This document shows, in pieces, positions 51,871 to 63,617 of a stretch of DNA of 64,000 nucleotides (position 1 is the first letter of the stretch; every line of letters begins with the position of its first letter). Position numbers and translations under genes: made by a program. The stretch spans positions 98,517,971-98,581,970 of the forward strand of contig NC_080170.1 in the NCBI RefSeq assembly GCF_950295315.1. The letters run 5' to 3'. The stretch is from Erinaceus europaeus (Eukaryota > Chordata > Mammalia > Eulipotyphla > Erinaceidae). The notes under the pieces were generated by a model. The model made no database searches. It was not told the DNA's origin and saw only the letters and a list, made by a program, of their open reading frames with translations.

Positions 51871-52022
51871 ATTAATAAAATACTGATAACTGAGGTCCTT
51901 TCACTTTAAGTTTTATGAAAAGAAAACCCTAAATTATAAATTTTGGATTTCTCATTGTACCTGATATTTTATTTTTAAGATAGAAGTTGATGTATCTACA
52001 GACATTTAAAATGTATTATAAT

Positions 52023-52293
52023 TTAGGGTTAGGCTGTGTCACAACTGGTTAATTGAACATGCTACCATGCACAAGGACCAGGGTTCAAGCCCCTGCTCTG
52101 CACGTAGAAGGAAAAAGCTTCAGGAGCAGCGAAGCAAGTACTGCAGGTTTCCCTCTGCCTCTCCTGGTCTCTTATTTCTCCCTCCCCTCTCAGTTTCCCT
52201 CTGTCCTATCAAAAAAATAAAGACAAAACAATAAAAGCCACCAGGAACTGTGAATTCATCATGAAGGCACAGAGCTCCAATGGCAATAAAAAG
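52023..52293 (+). mobile_element. SINE type B head with the long-form 3' module (plus)
   Basis: GGGTTAGGCTGTGTCACAAC, ACCAGGGTTCAAGCCCCTGC, GCTTCAGGAGCAGCGAAGC, CT-rich body, AAATAAAGACAAAACAATAA, then the module CTGTGAATTCATCATGAAGG and CACAGAGCTCC. Head and 3' module come from different types. Confidence 0.75.
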
Positions 52294-53440
52294 TATTAGA
52301 ACAACTATTAATTTGATAGCTTTCCTTTCAATTGAACAGTTTTCTGGGGCTTCCTTTATTTGTGAGTTGAATTCTATGATCCACATACTTGTGATCATGA
52401 AATAAAATGGTTTCATATTTTGAAAAATACATATATATACATATATATGATATTAGATTCATACCATATATTATATGCTCCCACATCTTGAGATCAAAAC
52501 ACAGAAAGTGTAAAAGCTGAATGCATTCCAGTAATATTTTTCAATACAAAACTCAATTTCCCTCTGAGACAAATGAAGAGCTCATAGTGGAGACTTTAAA
52601 AAAAATGCTTCCAAAGTTATATATTGGATTTATTCTTTTCACAACAATAGAAAGGCTTTCTAGTGAGAAAATGTGAAGTTAATAAACTCCAGTTTCAATA
52701 TATCCTGTGTATCTGCAGTTCTCTGTTCCTTCAGCCAACCTGCTTCTGAAAGAAGAAAATTGACTTTGCAGGAATAGAAGCAAACACACCTTAGACAGAT
52801 GGTAAACTCAGCCACAAATTGCTCTAACTAGAGTATTTATATTATTCTCTAATACATAAACACTGCATTCTATATCTTTTCAAAATCTACTTAGAAATTT
52901 TGGTCTTTTCCACTTCTTTTTTTTTGCATCAGTATCTAACCTATTCTTATATAGGCAAAGCCTATTTACCTATTTATTCTTTGCAATGGTATTCTTGGAA
53001 CTCGCAGGCATATTTTAATCTTTACCTAAAGGCATCTAAAGAATCCCACGAGGAGTACATATCAACTGTCCAGGGAATTATAGTATTTTCAAGATTACCC
53101 GTTACTATTTTTCAGCTGGAAATTGCCCACAGTGTTCAATTCGTTTTAAAATAAACTTTCCAACTTAAGTTACTTATCTTCAAGTAGCTCCATTTCTACA
53201 GCATCCCTTTTACCATCCAGGCCTTCACAATGTTTATTCTACCTACTGCTTACCACAGACATATAAGGGTAAAGCATTCTTTGCCCTTTTGTAACCTGCC
53301 CCCTCCACTTATTGAAACAACAGCTAGATACAGAGCTATACCCAATAATGCAACAAGTTTCCAATGACACAATTAACACAATTAGTTTTTATTTTATTCT
53401 ATCACTATCTAAAGTATTAAATCATTCTTTCTTTGTAAGA
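52294..53440. other. Unassigned stretch of about 1.1 kb
   Basis: Nothing recognised apart from a short TA tract near 52427-52448. An 84-aa plus-strand frame at 52900-53154 resembles nothing I know. Confidence 0.35.
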
Positions 53441-53453
53441 ACTCACCAGAGAA

Positions 53454-53656
53454 GAGGTCATTGTGGTGGTGACTTGGTTAAGCACACACATTACAGTGTG
53501 CAAGGATCAGAGTTCAAGCCCCTGGAGGAGGAAAGCTTCACAAGTGGTAAAGTAGAGCTGCAGGTGTTTCTTTGTCTTTTTCCTTCTCTCTTTCCCCCTC
53601 CTCTCTCAATTTCACTCTGTCTCTATGCAATAATAAATAAATAAAACTTTAAAAGG
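53454..53656 (+). mobile_element. SINE type B (plus), 13-bp TSD
   Basis: GTGGTGGTGACTTGGTTAAG, CAGAGTTCAAGCCCCTGGAG, GCTTCACAAGTGGTAAAG, tail ATAATAAATAAATAAAAC. Direct repeat ACTCACCAGAGAA at 53441-53453 and 53657-53669. Confidence 0.9.
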
Positions 53657-53744
53657 ACTCACCAGAGAAAGAGGAAGTATTTGCAATACTTGAAATATTA
53701 AATAAAAATTTTATTTGTTAGAATTTATTGAAATAGAATTTTGG

Positions 53745-54060
53745 ACCTCACCAATGTGTCCTGGAGCTCCACCTCCCCAGATACCTACCCCACTAGGGAA
53801 AGAGAAAGACAGGCTGGGAGTATGGATCAGCCTGTCAACGCCCATGTTCAGCGGGAAAGCAATTACAGAAGCCAGACCCCCCACCTTCTGCACCCCATAA
53901 TTATTCTGAGTCCATACTCCCAGAGGGATAAAGAATAGGAAAGCTGTCAGGGAAGTGGATTGGATACAAAGTTCTAGTGCTGGGAATTGTGTGGAATTGT
54001 ACCCCTCTTATCCTATGGTTTTGTCAATATTTCCATTTTATAAATAAAAAGTTACTTTTA
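53745..54060 (+). mobile_element. L1 3' UTR terminal fragment (plus)
   Basis: Starts CCTCACCAATGTGTCCTGGA; then GGCTGGGAGTATGGATCAGC, GCAATTACAGAAGCCAGACC, CTCCCAGAGGGATAAAGAAT and a tail TTATAAATAAAAAG. Confidence 0.88.
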
Positions 54061-54149
54061 ATGAAAAAATAATGTCTACAACATACTTACTGAATAGTTG
54101 TCTTCAACTCATCACATATTGTCAAAGAATAGGAGTAAGACATTGAAAA

Positions 54150-54478
54150 AAGTAGCAGGTGGTGGTGCACCCAGTTAAGTACACATATTACTAAGTACAA
54201 GGGCCAAGGTTCTAGTGCCTGCTCCCCACCTGCTCAGGAACAGTGAAACATGTCTGCAGGTGTCTTTCTTTCCCTCTCTTTATCTGCCCATTCTTTCTCA
54301 ATTCTCTCTGCCCTATCTAATAAAAAATAGAAAAAAGAAAGGAACGAAGGAACTAAGGAAGGAACGAAGGAAGGGAGGGAGGGAAAAAAAATGGCCGCAG
54401 GGAGCAGTAGATTTGTTGTGCGGGCACTGAACCCACAGATAACCCTGACAGCAAACAAACACACAAACAAACAAAAAA
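54150..54478 (+). mobile_element. SINE, type A/B with long-form module and GGAA tract (plus)
   Basis: AGCAGGTGGTGGTGCACCC, GCCTGCTCCCCACCTGCTC, GTCTGCAGGTGTCTTTC; then a GGAA/GAAGG-rich tract near 54333-54388, then the module CAGTAGATTTGTTGTGCGGG and ACCCTGACAGCAAACAAAC. Confidence 0.8.
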
Positions 54479-54639
54479 CAGCAGCACTTCGGGTCCTTTT
54501 ATCAATAATTGCTTATTTAATGATGACAGAAATTGTTATCCAACCAATTACATAGTCATTCTTCTGCCATATTTGTTATTCAGTTCTTTGACCTCTTATT
54601 TAACCAGCATCTACTTAATAGACATTTAGTCTTTTTAAA

Positions 54640-54832
54640 TTTTTTAAAATAATTTTTATTTATTGGATAGAGACAGAGAAAAACTGAGAGGGGAAGGGAA
54701 GATAGAGAGGCAGAGAGGCACCTGCAGCCCTGATTTGCAGAGCTTTTCTCCTGCAGGTGGGAACCAGGGGCTTAAAGCTGAATTTTTGCATATTGTAACA
54801 TATGTGCTCAACCAGGTGCCCTATCACCCAGC
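54640..54832 (-). mobile_element. SINE type B (minus)
   Basis: AATTTTTATTTATTGGATAG, a purine-rich body, CACCTGCAGCCCTGATTTGC, GGGAACCAGGGGCTTAAAGC and head end CAGGTGCCCTATCACCCAGC. Confidence 0.85.
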
Positions 54833-54931
54833 CCTAGGGACAGTAAGTTCTGTGTGTAGATGTGTTGTTTATGCTTCTCTAAGTTGAAAGCATGATCTTT
54901 CATATAACTTCATATAAAAAGTATGATATGA

Positions 54932-55132
54932 TATTGTGCACCTGGTTTAGTGCACAGGTTACAATGTGCAAGGACCTGGGTTCAAGCCCCTTGTCTCCAC
55001 CTGCAGAGGAAAGCTTCAAGATTGGTGAAGCAGGGCTGCAGGTGTCTCTCTCCCTCTCTCCCTCTCTATCACCCCTTTTTCACTCAGTTTTTGGCTCTCT
55101 CTATCCAATAAATAAAGATAATAAAAAATTAA
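54932..55132 (+). mobile_element. SINE type B (plus)
   Basis: TTGTGCACCTGGTTTAGTGC, CTGGGTTCAAGCCCCTTG, ACCTGCAGAGGAAAGC, CTATCCAATAAATAAAGATA tail. Confidence 0.88.
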
Positions 55133-55359
55133 AAGTACGTATCCATAAATATTTTAGTATCTAAGTTCATTTGTACTAATAAGCATAGATGTGTTCAAGA
55201 GAAAGTAACACATGTTCATTGCAATCATCATTTTATTGCATTTGATTAAAAAATAAAATACAAACATAAAATAAAGGAATTGTAGATTTCTAAAATGAAT
55301 ACACAAGTCTTCATATGAGCTTAATTGAAAAGGAGGAAAAAAAAAAAAAAACTAATAAC

Positions 55360-55540
55360 AGGGCCAGAAGGGTAGCTCACCTAGAGAGTATGGCTCCTTT
55401 GTTGGAGGCCATCAGCCCTCACCAAACTGTAGTAAGTTTCAGGGCTGTGGTTCTCTCTCTCTCTCTCCCTAATTTCTCTGTATCTCTTTCTATTTGAAGA
55501 AATCAGCATTGAGCCCTGGTGACAACCACAAAAAGGACAT
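55360..55540 (+). mobile_element. SINE type D (plus)
   Basis: GGGCCAGAAGGGTAGCTCAC, GAGAGTATGGCTCCTTTGTT, CT-rich body, TATTTGAAGAAATCAGC and GAGCCCTGGTGACAACC. Different from A, B and C; an A run precedes it at 55336-55349. Confidence 0.65.
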
Positions 55541-55945
55541 GAATTAGTTATTCTAGAGATAGATTTTTCAGTTCTCTATAATACTCAGAAGTTATGCTAT
55601 TGCTTTTATATTAACACTAATTTTATGCTGGAATGGTCACTAGACTATGATGCACAAAACTGGAGTCTGAGTCCCAAATGCAGTGTTTAATAACTGAGAT
55701 CATGAAAATAATTATATGAGGTCATAGCTTAATCCATTCTTAAGGTCTTAGAACTTTGCTCTGAGATTCTCTAGGAGAAAAATCTATGTCCTTATACATT
55801 CCCTTTGAACACTGACCAGTTCAGGTGGATTATTCTTTGCAGTGTTCAGAGTTCAAATATTACATTAGATATATTATTTGAAACCCATTCTTATCACATA
55901 CTATCAGATAAATGGTTATAAATAGTCATACTACTAATCACATAC
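55541..55945. other. Unassigned stretch
   Basis: No recognised element. Confidence 0.4.
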
Positions 55946-55957
55946 ATAGCAAATAAA

Positions 55958-56071
55958 ACGACTGCCACCTCTCCAGATTCAAAGGAGGTCTCGAAACTTT
56001 ACATCAGGCTCAACCTGACGCTGTCGACTGGCTATGGAAGAAGGGCAAACACTAGAAGAAGAAGAAGAAGA
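55958..56071 (+). mobile_element. GAA-tailed SINE-like element (114 bp), 12-bp TSD
   Basis: Flanked by perfect ATAGCAAATAAA at 55946-55957 and 56072-56083. The 3' half (ACTGGCTATGGAAGAAGGGC and GAA repeats) matches the element at 10838-11030, the 5' half does not. It begins ACGACTGCCACCTC, which also occurs in the L1 3' UTR. Confidence 0.82.
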
Positions 56072-56083
56072 ATAGCAAATAAA

Positions 56084-56684
56084 TGTCATTTTTTAAATGA
56101 TGAGCAGATGAGAAGTTAGAGAGCACATTTCTAATACTCCAAGATAGGATAGTTGGATGGTTTTTTAAAATGAATAAATGTGACGTTGTTAGTAGACACA
56201 TTCAATCAGGGAATGCATCATTCAAGTAATATAGAGAACTTTCTAAAAAAATTGAAATAAGTAAATGAATAAGTCCATTTAAAATGTGTAGAGTGAAAAT
56301 TTAATAGCAAACTTTTGACCTCCCAAGTCATGCTGTCAAGGAGGAAATAAGATAAAGCAGAGCTATTCTACACAGCTACATAATGGCCCCATTGTGAGAA
56401 TGTACTATCCTGGTAACTGGGTACAAATCTTTGAAGAGTGTCAGGACCTTTTAAATGTCAGAATTTTCTGCCTGTATCCCTTCTATCTGTTCTTCATGGA
56501 ACAGTGTAACTGCTTTGCATTAGAAGCATAGTTACTACTGAAACATTTCCTGAGTTTTCCCTTTGGTTATAAATAACAACAGCTGTATGAATAAAACTTG
56601 AACTGAAAAGGAGTTTGGTTGGAATTCAGAGTTTCTTTTAACTTCACAGAGGAAATTCAAGTCAATATTTGAACTTTTTCTCTC
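56084..56684. other. Unassigned stretch
   Basis: No recognised element. Confidence 0.4.
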
Positions 56685-56867
56685 TTTTTTTAAAAGTATT
56701 TTATTTGTTTTATTCTTGAGAGAGATACAGAGAGAGAAAGACACAGAGAGAAATACCAGAGCACTGCACAGCTCTGACTTTTGGTGCTGCAGGAGATTGA
56801 ATTTGGGACATCAGAGCCTCAGGCATGAGAGTCTCTTTGCATAACCATTATGTTTTCTACCCCCACC
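56685..56867 (-). mobile_element. SINE type C (minus)
   Basis: ATTTTATTTGTTTTATTCTT, AGAGAGATACAGAGAGAGAA, CCAGAGCACTGCACAGCTCT, GGAGATTGAATTTGGGAC and CTTTGCATAACCATTATG at the head. Flanking TGAACTTTTTCT and TGAACTTCTTCT act as a near-perfect TSD. Confidence 0.88.
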
Positions 56868-56929
56868 CTGAACTTCTTCTTAACGTCTTCTACAATACAA
56901 GTACTTTTAAAGACACACTACCTTGAGTT

Positions 56930-57420
56930 AAACTAAAAGGAAGACAAATGCTGGATAATCTCTCTTGCAAGTGGAATTTAATAAACAAGAAAAAGAAAGG
57001 ACAGGAGTAGACTAGCATAATGGTTATGCAAAGAGACTTTCATGCCTGAGACTCCAAAGTCCCAGGTTCAGCAGGTTCATTCTCCTGTATCACCATAAAC
57101 CAGAGCTGCTCAGTGCTGTGGAAAAAGAGAGAGAGAGAGAGAGGGAGAGAGAGAGAAAGAAAGAAAGAGTGAATGAAACAAGGAAAGACATGGAAAACAC
57201 AAAATGAAACTTATACTAAGTATGTTATATTGCACCGAAGCAAAAGACCCTGGGGGACTATGGTATGAGAAAATGTGGAGAAGGTATTGACAGTCTGGTG
57301 TACAATAAGAGATCAAGTGGTGGGAGTGGTGTATAGACACCTACCAAAGGGAGAGGAAAAGCTGTATCCCTGTGTCAACACCTACACTATAAATAATTAT
57401 CTCCCCAGTAAAATGATTTG
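56930..57420 (+). mobile_element. L1 3' end of another UTR type (plus), split by a SINE at 57001-57165
   Basis: CTTGCAAGTGGAATTTAATA before the SINE and AAACACAAAATGAAACTTAT, TTGCACCGAAGCAAAAGACC and TCAAGTGGTGGGAGTGGTGT after it form an ORF2 end and 3' UTR unlike the long one. It ends near CTCCCCAGTAAAATGATTTG. Confidence 0.65.
57001..57165 (+). mobile_element. SINE type C (plus) with GA tail
   Basis: CAGGAGTAGACTAGCATAAT, GGTTATGCAAAGAGACTTTC, then GTCCCAGGTTCAGCAGGTTC (a short duplication in the B-box region), CAGAGCTGCTCAGTGCTGTG and a GA-rich tail. Confidence 0.85.
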
Positions 57421-57507
57421 AAAAACTATTAAAATAATAATCATATTAGTAAATACACATGTACTATTTTATTTATATATTAAATGTATTTTACTGCTGA
57501 TTTAATA

Positions 57508-57860
57508 TTGATTTATAAGATTTAAAGAGTTATAGTTGTAATAGGGGTGCAAGTCCATACAATTCCTACCACCCGAGTTCTGTGTCCAGTCCCTTCCATT
57601 GGAAACTTTCCTATTGCTTATCCCTCTGGGAGTATGAATCAAATTTCTTTCTGGGGTGTAGAAGTTGGGAGTTCTGACTTCTATAATTGCTTCTCCGCTG
57701 GGTATGAGCATTGGCAGGATGATTAATACCCCCAGCCTGTATCTATCTTTCTCTAATGGGGTAGAAGTCTGGAGAGGGATTCTTGGAAACATTGGCGAGT
57801 TCATTTGCCCAGGGAAGTCAGGATGGAATCATAGGAGATCTGGAACTTAGTGGTTGAGGC
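57508..57860 (-). mobile_element. L1 3' UTR terminal fragment (minus), old
   Basis: AATAGGGGTGCAAGTCCATA, TATCCCTCTGGGAGTATGAA, GTGTAGAAGTTGGGAGTTCT, ATCTATCTTTCTCTAATGGG. Diverged form of the same block. Confidence 0.82.
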
Positions 57861-58354
57861 TACAGGGCTGAGCTGCTGTCTCAGCTGTAGTCCCTGAGGT
57901 TTGTTAAGATCCACAGTTGTAGATAACTGGCTTTTTTGGTGAGAGTCTGGACTGTCCACCCATACTTCATGACCACACCTCCTGGAAGTCTGCCACATAT
58001 ATTATCTAAAACATTTTTTATTTCATTTTCCACTGTTGAAAATGGTAATAACAAACACTTAAAATAATTCCTTAAAAACAAGTGATTGAGTTCCTGGGTG
58101 GATTTGTTTTCCTTTATCCCTCATCCTTTTGAAAACAAACTTAATGTAGAGCCATGTAGAACTTAATCAGTATACTGGACTAATAATCACATGTATACGA
58201 AATATCCATATTCTATATAAATTTGTGAATAAATTATCTTTCCTAGTGCTTCTTGAAACACGAATTTATTTTTAACATGGGAATATTATTTCTGTTCTAT
58301 ATAAATAATTTTATATAATTCAAATTTTCATGAACAAACAATAATATAAATATG
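57861..58354. other. Unassigned stretch
   Basis: No recognised element. Confidence 0.4.
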
Positions 58355-58500
58355 TATTTCTTATTGGAGAAAGGCAAAGAGAAATTGAGTGGAGAGATAG
58401 AAAATGAGAGACATTTGAAGATCTGCTTCCCCAGGTGGGGATGGGTGACTTAATCCTGGTTTCTTGTAACATATGCACTTAAACTGGTGTTCCAAAACAC
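58355..58500 (-). mobile_element. Degraded SINE type B (minus)
   Basis: TTATTGGAGAAAGGCAAAGA, AGATCTGCTTCCCCAGGTGG and TAACATATGCACTTAAACTG. Confidence 0.6.
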
Positions 58501-59246
58501 AGTCTAGAATCAATAACTTCTACAGGGAGGCCAGTCCTTTAGAATTTATTTCTGAGTCTTATGAAAGCTTAGAGTCCACAACCAAAAAAAATCATGACAA
58601 CTTTGAGAGACACTTTTACATAAAAGATTGAATACAGGAATAGTAATTAATTACTCTCCAAGTTTGGACGATGACATAGGTCACTGATATTAAACGTGAT
58701 TTTTTGAAAGCTAAAAAAATTCTCTCCATTTAGTAAAGGTGTAGATATATTTGATTCATATATATATATTCATATATATATATTTCTAGGATATATATAT
58801 TTATATATATCCTAGAAAGTGCAGAATACTCATCCTTTTACATTATGTGAAAATTATATCCCCTCATCAAAAAATACATTAGAATAATGGTATATAATCT
58901 AGATTACATTAATCTAGTTACATTAGGTAACTCTAATCCTAAAATTTTTGGTTCATGAAGAAAACCTCTGAAGACAAATTTTTATTAAGTATTTCAAATG
59001 CTGATATACAAATAAGCTTTAAATTTTAGATGGGAACTGCACTATTATTTGAGACCTACATTTTATTAGTTCAACAAATATTATATGGTAATGAGAAAAT
59101 ATATACTGTTTAATGGCAATACTAATCATGACTGCATTTTGGGCTTAGGTATAATGCTTCAGAAAGGAATCACTGAAAACATTTATAATATAAATTTTAA
59201 ATAATAGTGTAAAAATTTTTACTTCACATATAATTTACTGTATACA
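58501..59246. other. Unassigned stretch with an AT palindrome
   Basis: The 36-bp palindrome at 58783-58818 (TTTCTAGGATATATATAT and its complement) lies in a TA-rich stretch. Nothing else is recognised. Confidence 0.45.
58783..58818. repeat. 36-bp palindrome
   Basis: Arms TTTCTAGG and CCTAGAAA flank alternating TA. It can extrude as a cruciform. Confidence 0.85.
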
Positions 59247-61350
59247 TATATTTTTTTATTTATAAAAAGGAAACGTTGACAAAACCAGAGGATAAGAGGG
59301 GTACAACTTCACACAATTCCCACCAGCAAACCTCTGTATCCCATCCCCTCCTCTGATAGCTTTCCTATTCTTTATCCCTCTGGGAGTATGGACCCAAGGT
59401 CATTGTGGGATGCAGAAGGTTGAAGGTCTGACTTCTGTAATTGCTTCCCCACTGAACATGGGACTTGATAGGTCGATCCATACTCCCAACCTGTTTCTCT
59501 CTGTAGTGGGGAAGGGCTATTGGGAAGTGGAGCTCCAAGGCACATTGGTGGGGTCTGGTCGCATCCTGCTAGCATCTGGAACCTGGTGGCTGAAAAGAGA
59601 GTCAACATACAAAGCCAAACAAACTGTTGAACAATCATGGACCTAAAGGCTGGAATAATGCAGATGAAGTGTTGGGGGGTCCTCCATTTTGTTGATAACT
59701 AGTAGGCATATTTTAGTTATATTTCAAAGGGTCTGTAGCTATACTAGTGTTTTATTTTTTTGTTTTTTGTGGGTTTTTTTTTTTTTTTTTTCAGGAGCCT
59801 GAAATCTGATATATAGGTGGATCCAAGTTATTGTCTGGGGAGATGATGTCATGGCTGGTAAAAGGACCAGAAAGCTGGATCAGGGAAGAGAGTAGTTCCC
59901 TAATATGGGAAAGAGGTATAAGTATTGTTGACTATAAACCCCATCAATTTGATGTGCTCTGGGGCCCATAATTAGCTTAGGAGCCTGCATAACCTCTACA
60001 TCCCTCTAGATCTGAGCTCACATTCTGTGGTCATGAGTAGGAACATTCCATGCTGCCCCAGTATTGACTTATCTTCCTCAGGTATAGCATAGAGTATGTT
60101 GTCCAGCCTCCGTTCAGAGGATGGGACATTCTCTACCATTGTTGATTCAAGTTGAGGCCAAGGTCCTATGGGGGTCTATTTTGTTGTTCCTGATAGAAAT
60201 GACCTGTATCAATAAAGAGAGGAATTTATTCGAGTTCTAGGCCCATCACATCTGTTTGGGAATCTCAGGATTCCCCAATTAGGGCTCCAGCTGGTGGAAT
60301 GGCCTGATAGTGACTAAAGAGTCATCATTAAAGTAGGCCAGTCCCTTGCTCTTACTCAGCTTTTGCAGTCCTTGCTTTGATAATGTTAGCTTTAGAGTGA
60401 GTGAGAGAACTAAATAGGAGGTAGGTGAAGAGGGTATCTAAGCCTAAGTGGATGCTATTTCATTACGAACTTAATACTGACTCACTATAGGCTATTGTGT
60501 ATTTTTGCTTTCAGGTATAAATTTTGCCCTAATTTGTGGATACATGTGAACATATGCTCTATGTAATGGAATTTGGCCTATATCTAGGTTTTGGGACTTT
60601 ATTAGAAAGTGACCATCCTGGAATGGAATTAGAGAATACCATGAAAGAAAAGTTCTCACCTGAATGATGAGGGTAAAGGGTTGGTATTCCATGCCTGACG
60701 TCTCTGTACACAATCTGAGGTAAAGCATGCTGAGGTGGTACTCCTTGCATTGATAGGTTGGAATCTTCTGATGCACTATCATTTGTTATGACTTGAGAGA
60801 AGCATGCAAGGAAGTGAGCCTCACCCCAGAAGTTCCAGGACTGGGAGAATCATAAAACTCTATAGAGGAAGCAGGAGATTCCTGTTATCTTAGGGTTTAA
60901 GAAGAAAATAGATAGTTATTTCAATAATCATATTGTTTGGCAGCTGGGTTAACCTTGAAAAACCCCTTTGTTAGGATTTGCTGTGTCATGTACAACATAA
61001 CCATAGTTTATATCCTTTGACATTATTTGCATATAGCTATGCCACCGGTTGCTTTGTTCTTCCTGGACTAAACTTTTAAGAGAGTCAACATATCAAAGAC
61101 TCAGACTATGTATTAAAAAGACTCAGTATTTGCTTTAAAAGTTTGAGACATTCAGTTTTTCCCCTCTCATATAACTTAGTGACTTATATGACTACAAATA
61201 AATAGGAGTGTACATAAACAGCATTCCTGCCACCAAAAGACTGTATCCCATCCCTACTACCCCCACCCCCGCACTATGAAGCTGAACATCCACCCTCACC
61301 GTACCCCCAGAGTTTTTACTTTGGTGCCCTACTATAAATTTAGTCAGATC
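59247..61350 (-). mobile_element. L1 3' UTR, long form (minus), part of an L1 running off the window
   Basis: About 2.1 kb co-linear with 2776-4835 of the first L1: start block near 61330 (GGCACCAAAGTAAAAACTC on the minus strand), predicted intron, internal A-rich tract at 59771-59792 (T run), terminal block and tail near 59250. It continues at 63669-64000 beyond a nested L1. Confidence 0.9.
59590..60659 (-). other. Predicted intron in the long-form L1 3' UTR (1070 bp)
   Basis: On the minus strand the donor is CATTCAG|GTGAGAAC, a consensus-quality site, and the acceptor is CTCTTTTCAG|CCACCAGG. The positions correspond to the splice junction of the copy at 11122/11123. Confidence 0.6.
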
Positions 61351-62290
61351 CCAAAGACCTAGATGTCAGACCAGAAACAATCAAATACTTAGAGGAAAAC
61401 ATTGGTAAAACACTTTCCCACCTACACATCAAGGACATCTTTGATGAATCAAACCCAATTGCAAGGAAGACTAAAGTAGAAACAAATCAATGGGACTACA
61501 TAAAATTGAAAAGCTTCTGCACATCCAAAAAACTATTAAACAAACAAAGAGACCCCTCACATAATGGGAGAAGATCTTCACATGCCATACATCAGACAAG
61601 AAACTAATCACCAAAATATATAAAGAGCTCAGCAAACTTAGCATCAAAAAAGCAAATGACACCATCCATAAATGGGCAGAGGATATGAAAAAAACATTCA
61701 CCACAGAGGAGATCCAAAAGGCTAACAAACATATGAAAAACTGCTCCAGGTCACTGATTGTCAGAGAAATTCAAATTAAGACAACACTAAGATACCACCT
61801 CACTCCTGTAAGAATGACATACATCAAAAAGGACAGCAGCAACAAATGCTGGAGAGGTTGTGGGGACAGAGGAACCCTTTTGCATTGCTGGTGGGAATGT
61901 AAATTGGTGCAGCCTCTGTGGAGAGTAGTCTGGAAAACTCTCAGAAGGCTAGACATGGACCTTCCATATGATCCAGTAATTCCTCTCCTGGGGTTAGACC
62001 CCAAGGACTCCATAACACCCAACCAAAAAGAGGTGTGTACTCCTATGTTTATAGCAGCACAATTCATAATAGCTAAAACCTGGAAGCAACCCAGGTGCCC
62101 AACAACAGAGAAAGCTGTGGCTGAGAAAGCTGTGGTATATATACACCATGGAATACTATGCAGCTATCAAGAACAATGAACCCACCTTCTCTGACCCATC
62201 TTGCACAGAGCTAGAAGGAATTATGTTAAGTGAGCTAAGTCAGAAGATAAAGATGAGTATGGGATGATCCCACTCATCAACAGAAGTTGA
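61351..62290 (+). pseudogene. L1 ORF2 C-terminal fragment
   Basis: Translation gives the known end of ORF2p: QWDYIKLKSFCTSKK near 61490, the Cys/His motif [18 protein letters not shown] near 61848 (C-x3-C-x7-H-x4-C spacing), [16 protein letters not shown] near 61967, and a stop at 62288-62290. The open block 61685-62179 (164 codons) is intact except at its ends. The rest of ORF2 is absent. Confidence 0.9.
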
Positions 62291-62999
62291 GAAAGAAGAT
62301 CTGAAAGGGAAACTAAAAGCAGGACCAGACCAAATTGTAAGTAGGGCACCAAAGTAAAAACCCTGTGGTGAGGGGTAGACATGCAGCTTCCTGGGCCAGT
62401 AGGGGGTGGGAGTGGGTGGGAGAGATGGGTCACAGTCTTTTGGTGATGGGAATGGTGTTTATGTACACTCCTAGTAAAATGTAGTCATATAAATCACTAG
62501 TTAATTAATACGAGAGGGGGGAAATTAATTGTATGTCTCGAAGTTTTTGAAAACACAAACTGAATCTTTTCAATATATAGGTTGTGTAATTGATATTCAG
62601 ACTCTCTCAAAAGCCTAGACCAAGTAGATCAGAAGCAACCAATAGCACAGCTATATACAAGATACTGGGTACTCTACAGCAAACCATAACAAAAGGACTT
62701 TTCAAAGTTAACCCAATTACCAAATAATGTGATGATGACATTAACTATTGATTGTCTTTTTGGACCCTAAGACAGCAGGAACCTCACATCTCCACTATAG
62801 AGCCCCTACTTCCCCCAGTCCTGGAACCCTTGGATAGGGCCCACTTTCCCGTATGCCTCTCCCAATCCATATCAAATAATATTGCATCTGCCGATCACAA
62901 CCTAACCAACACAACGACTGCCATCTCAACATGCTTCACTTCAGACTGTGTCCAGATTCTTCATGTGTGGAATGACAACCCTTCAGCTTCATTACTCGG

Positions 63000-63270
63000 G
63001 TGAGACCTTTCCTTTCATAGTATACTTTAATTCTATCTCAGGTGGTTCACTTTCTAACAAAGTCCCATAACCTAGATATAGACCAGGTTCTGTGAGAGAG
63101 AGCATATGTTCACACATATCCGTAAACTACTGCAAAAAAATACCTGAAAGCAGAAGTACACTAGAGTTTGCAGTGAGCACCCCCCTAACACTTCCTCTCC
63201 ACTATTCCAAGCTTTGGGTCCATGATTGCTCAACAATTTGTTTGGCTTCGTATGTTAACTCTCTTTTCAG
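63000..63270 (+). other. Predicted intron in the short-form L1 3' UTR (271 bp)
   Basis: Exon ends ATTACTCGG at 62999; donor GTGAGACC starts at 63000; acceptor CTCTTTTCAG ends at 63270; next exon TCACCAGGTTCC. Removing it gives the junction seen at 11122/11123, apart from a T/C difference. Confidence 0.68.
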
Positions 63271-63617
63271 TCACCAGGTTCCAGATGTCATCAGGATGCC
63301 TGCCAGGCTTCCCTAGACTGAAGACCCCACCAATGTGTCCTGGAGCTCAGCTTTCCCAGAGACCCACCCTACTAGGGAAAGAGAGAGGCAGACTGGGAGT
63401 ATGGACCGACCAGTCAATGCCCATGTTCAGCAGGGAAGCAATTACAGAAGCCAGACCTTCTACCTTCTGCAAGCCACAATGACCCTGGATCCATGCTCCC
63501 AGAGGGATACAGAATGGGAAAGCTATCAGGGGAGGGGGTGGGAAATGGAGATTGGGTGGTGAGAATTGTGTGAAATTGTACCCCTCCTACCCTATGGCTT
63601 TGTTAATTAATCCTTTC

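Noticed and set aside
63222..63482. An ~86-codon open frame recurring in the L1 3' UTR (also 17542-17282 and 59638-59372, minus) that could be a third L1 gene
   Set aside because: The frame starts inside the predicted intron, and most differences between the 17-kb and 63-kb copies change the amino acid, as neutral sequence does. Other frames on both strands are open there as well, so I treat it as low stop density, not coding.
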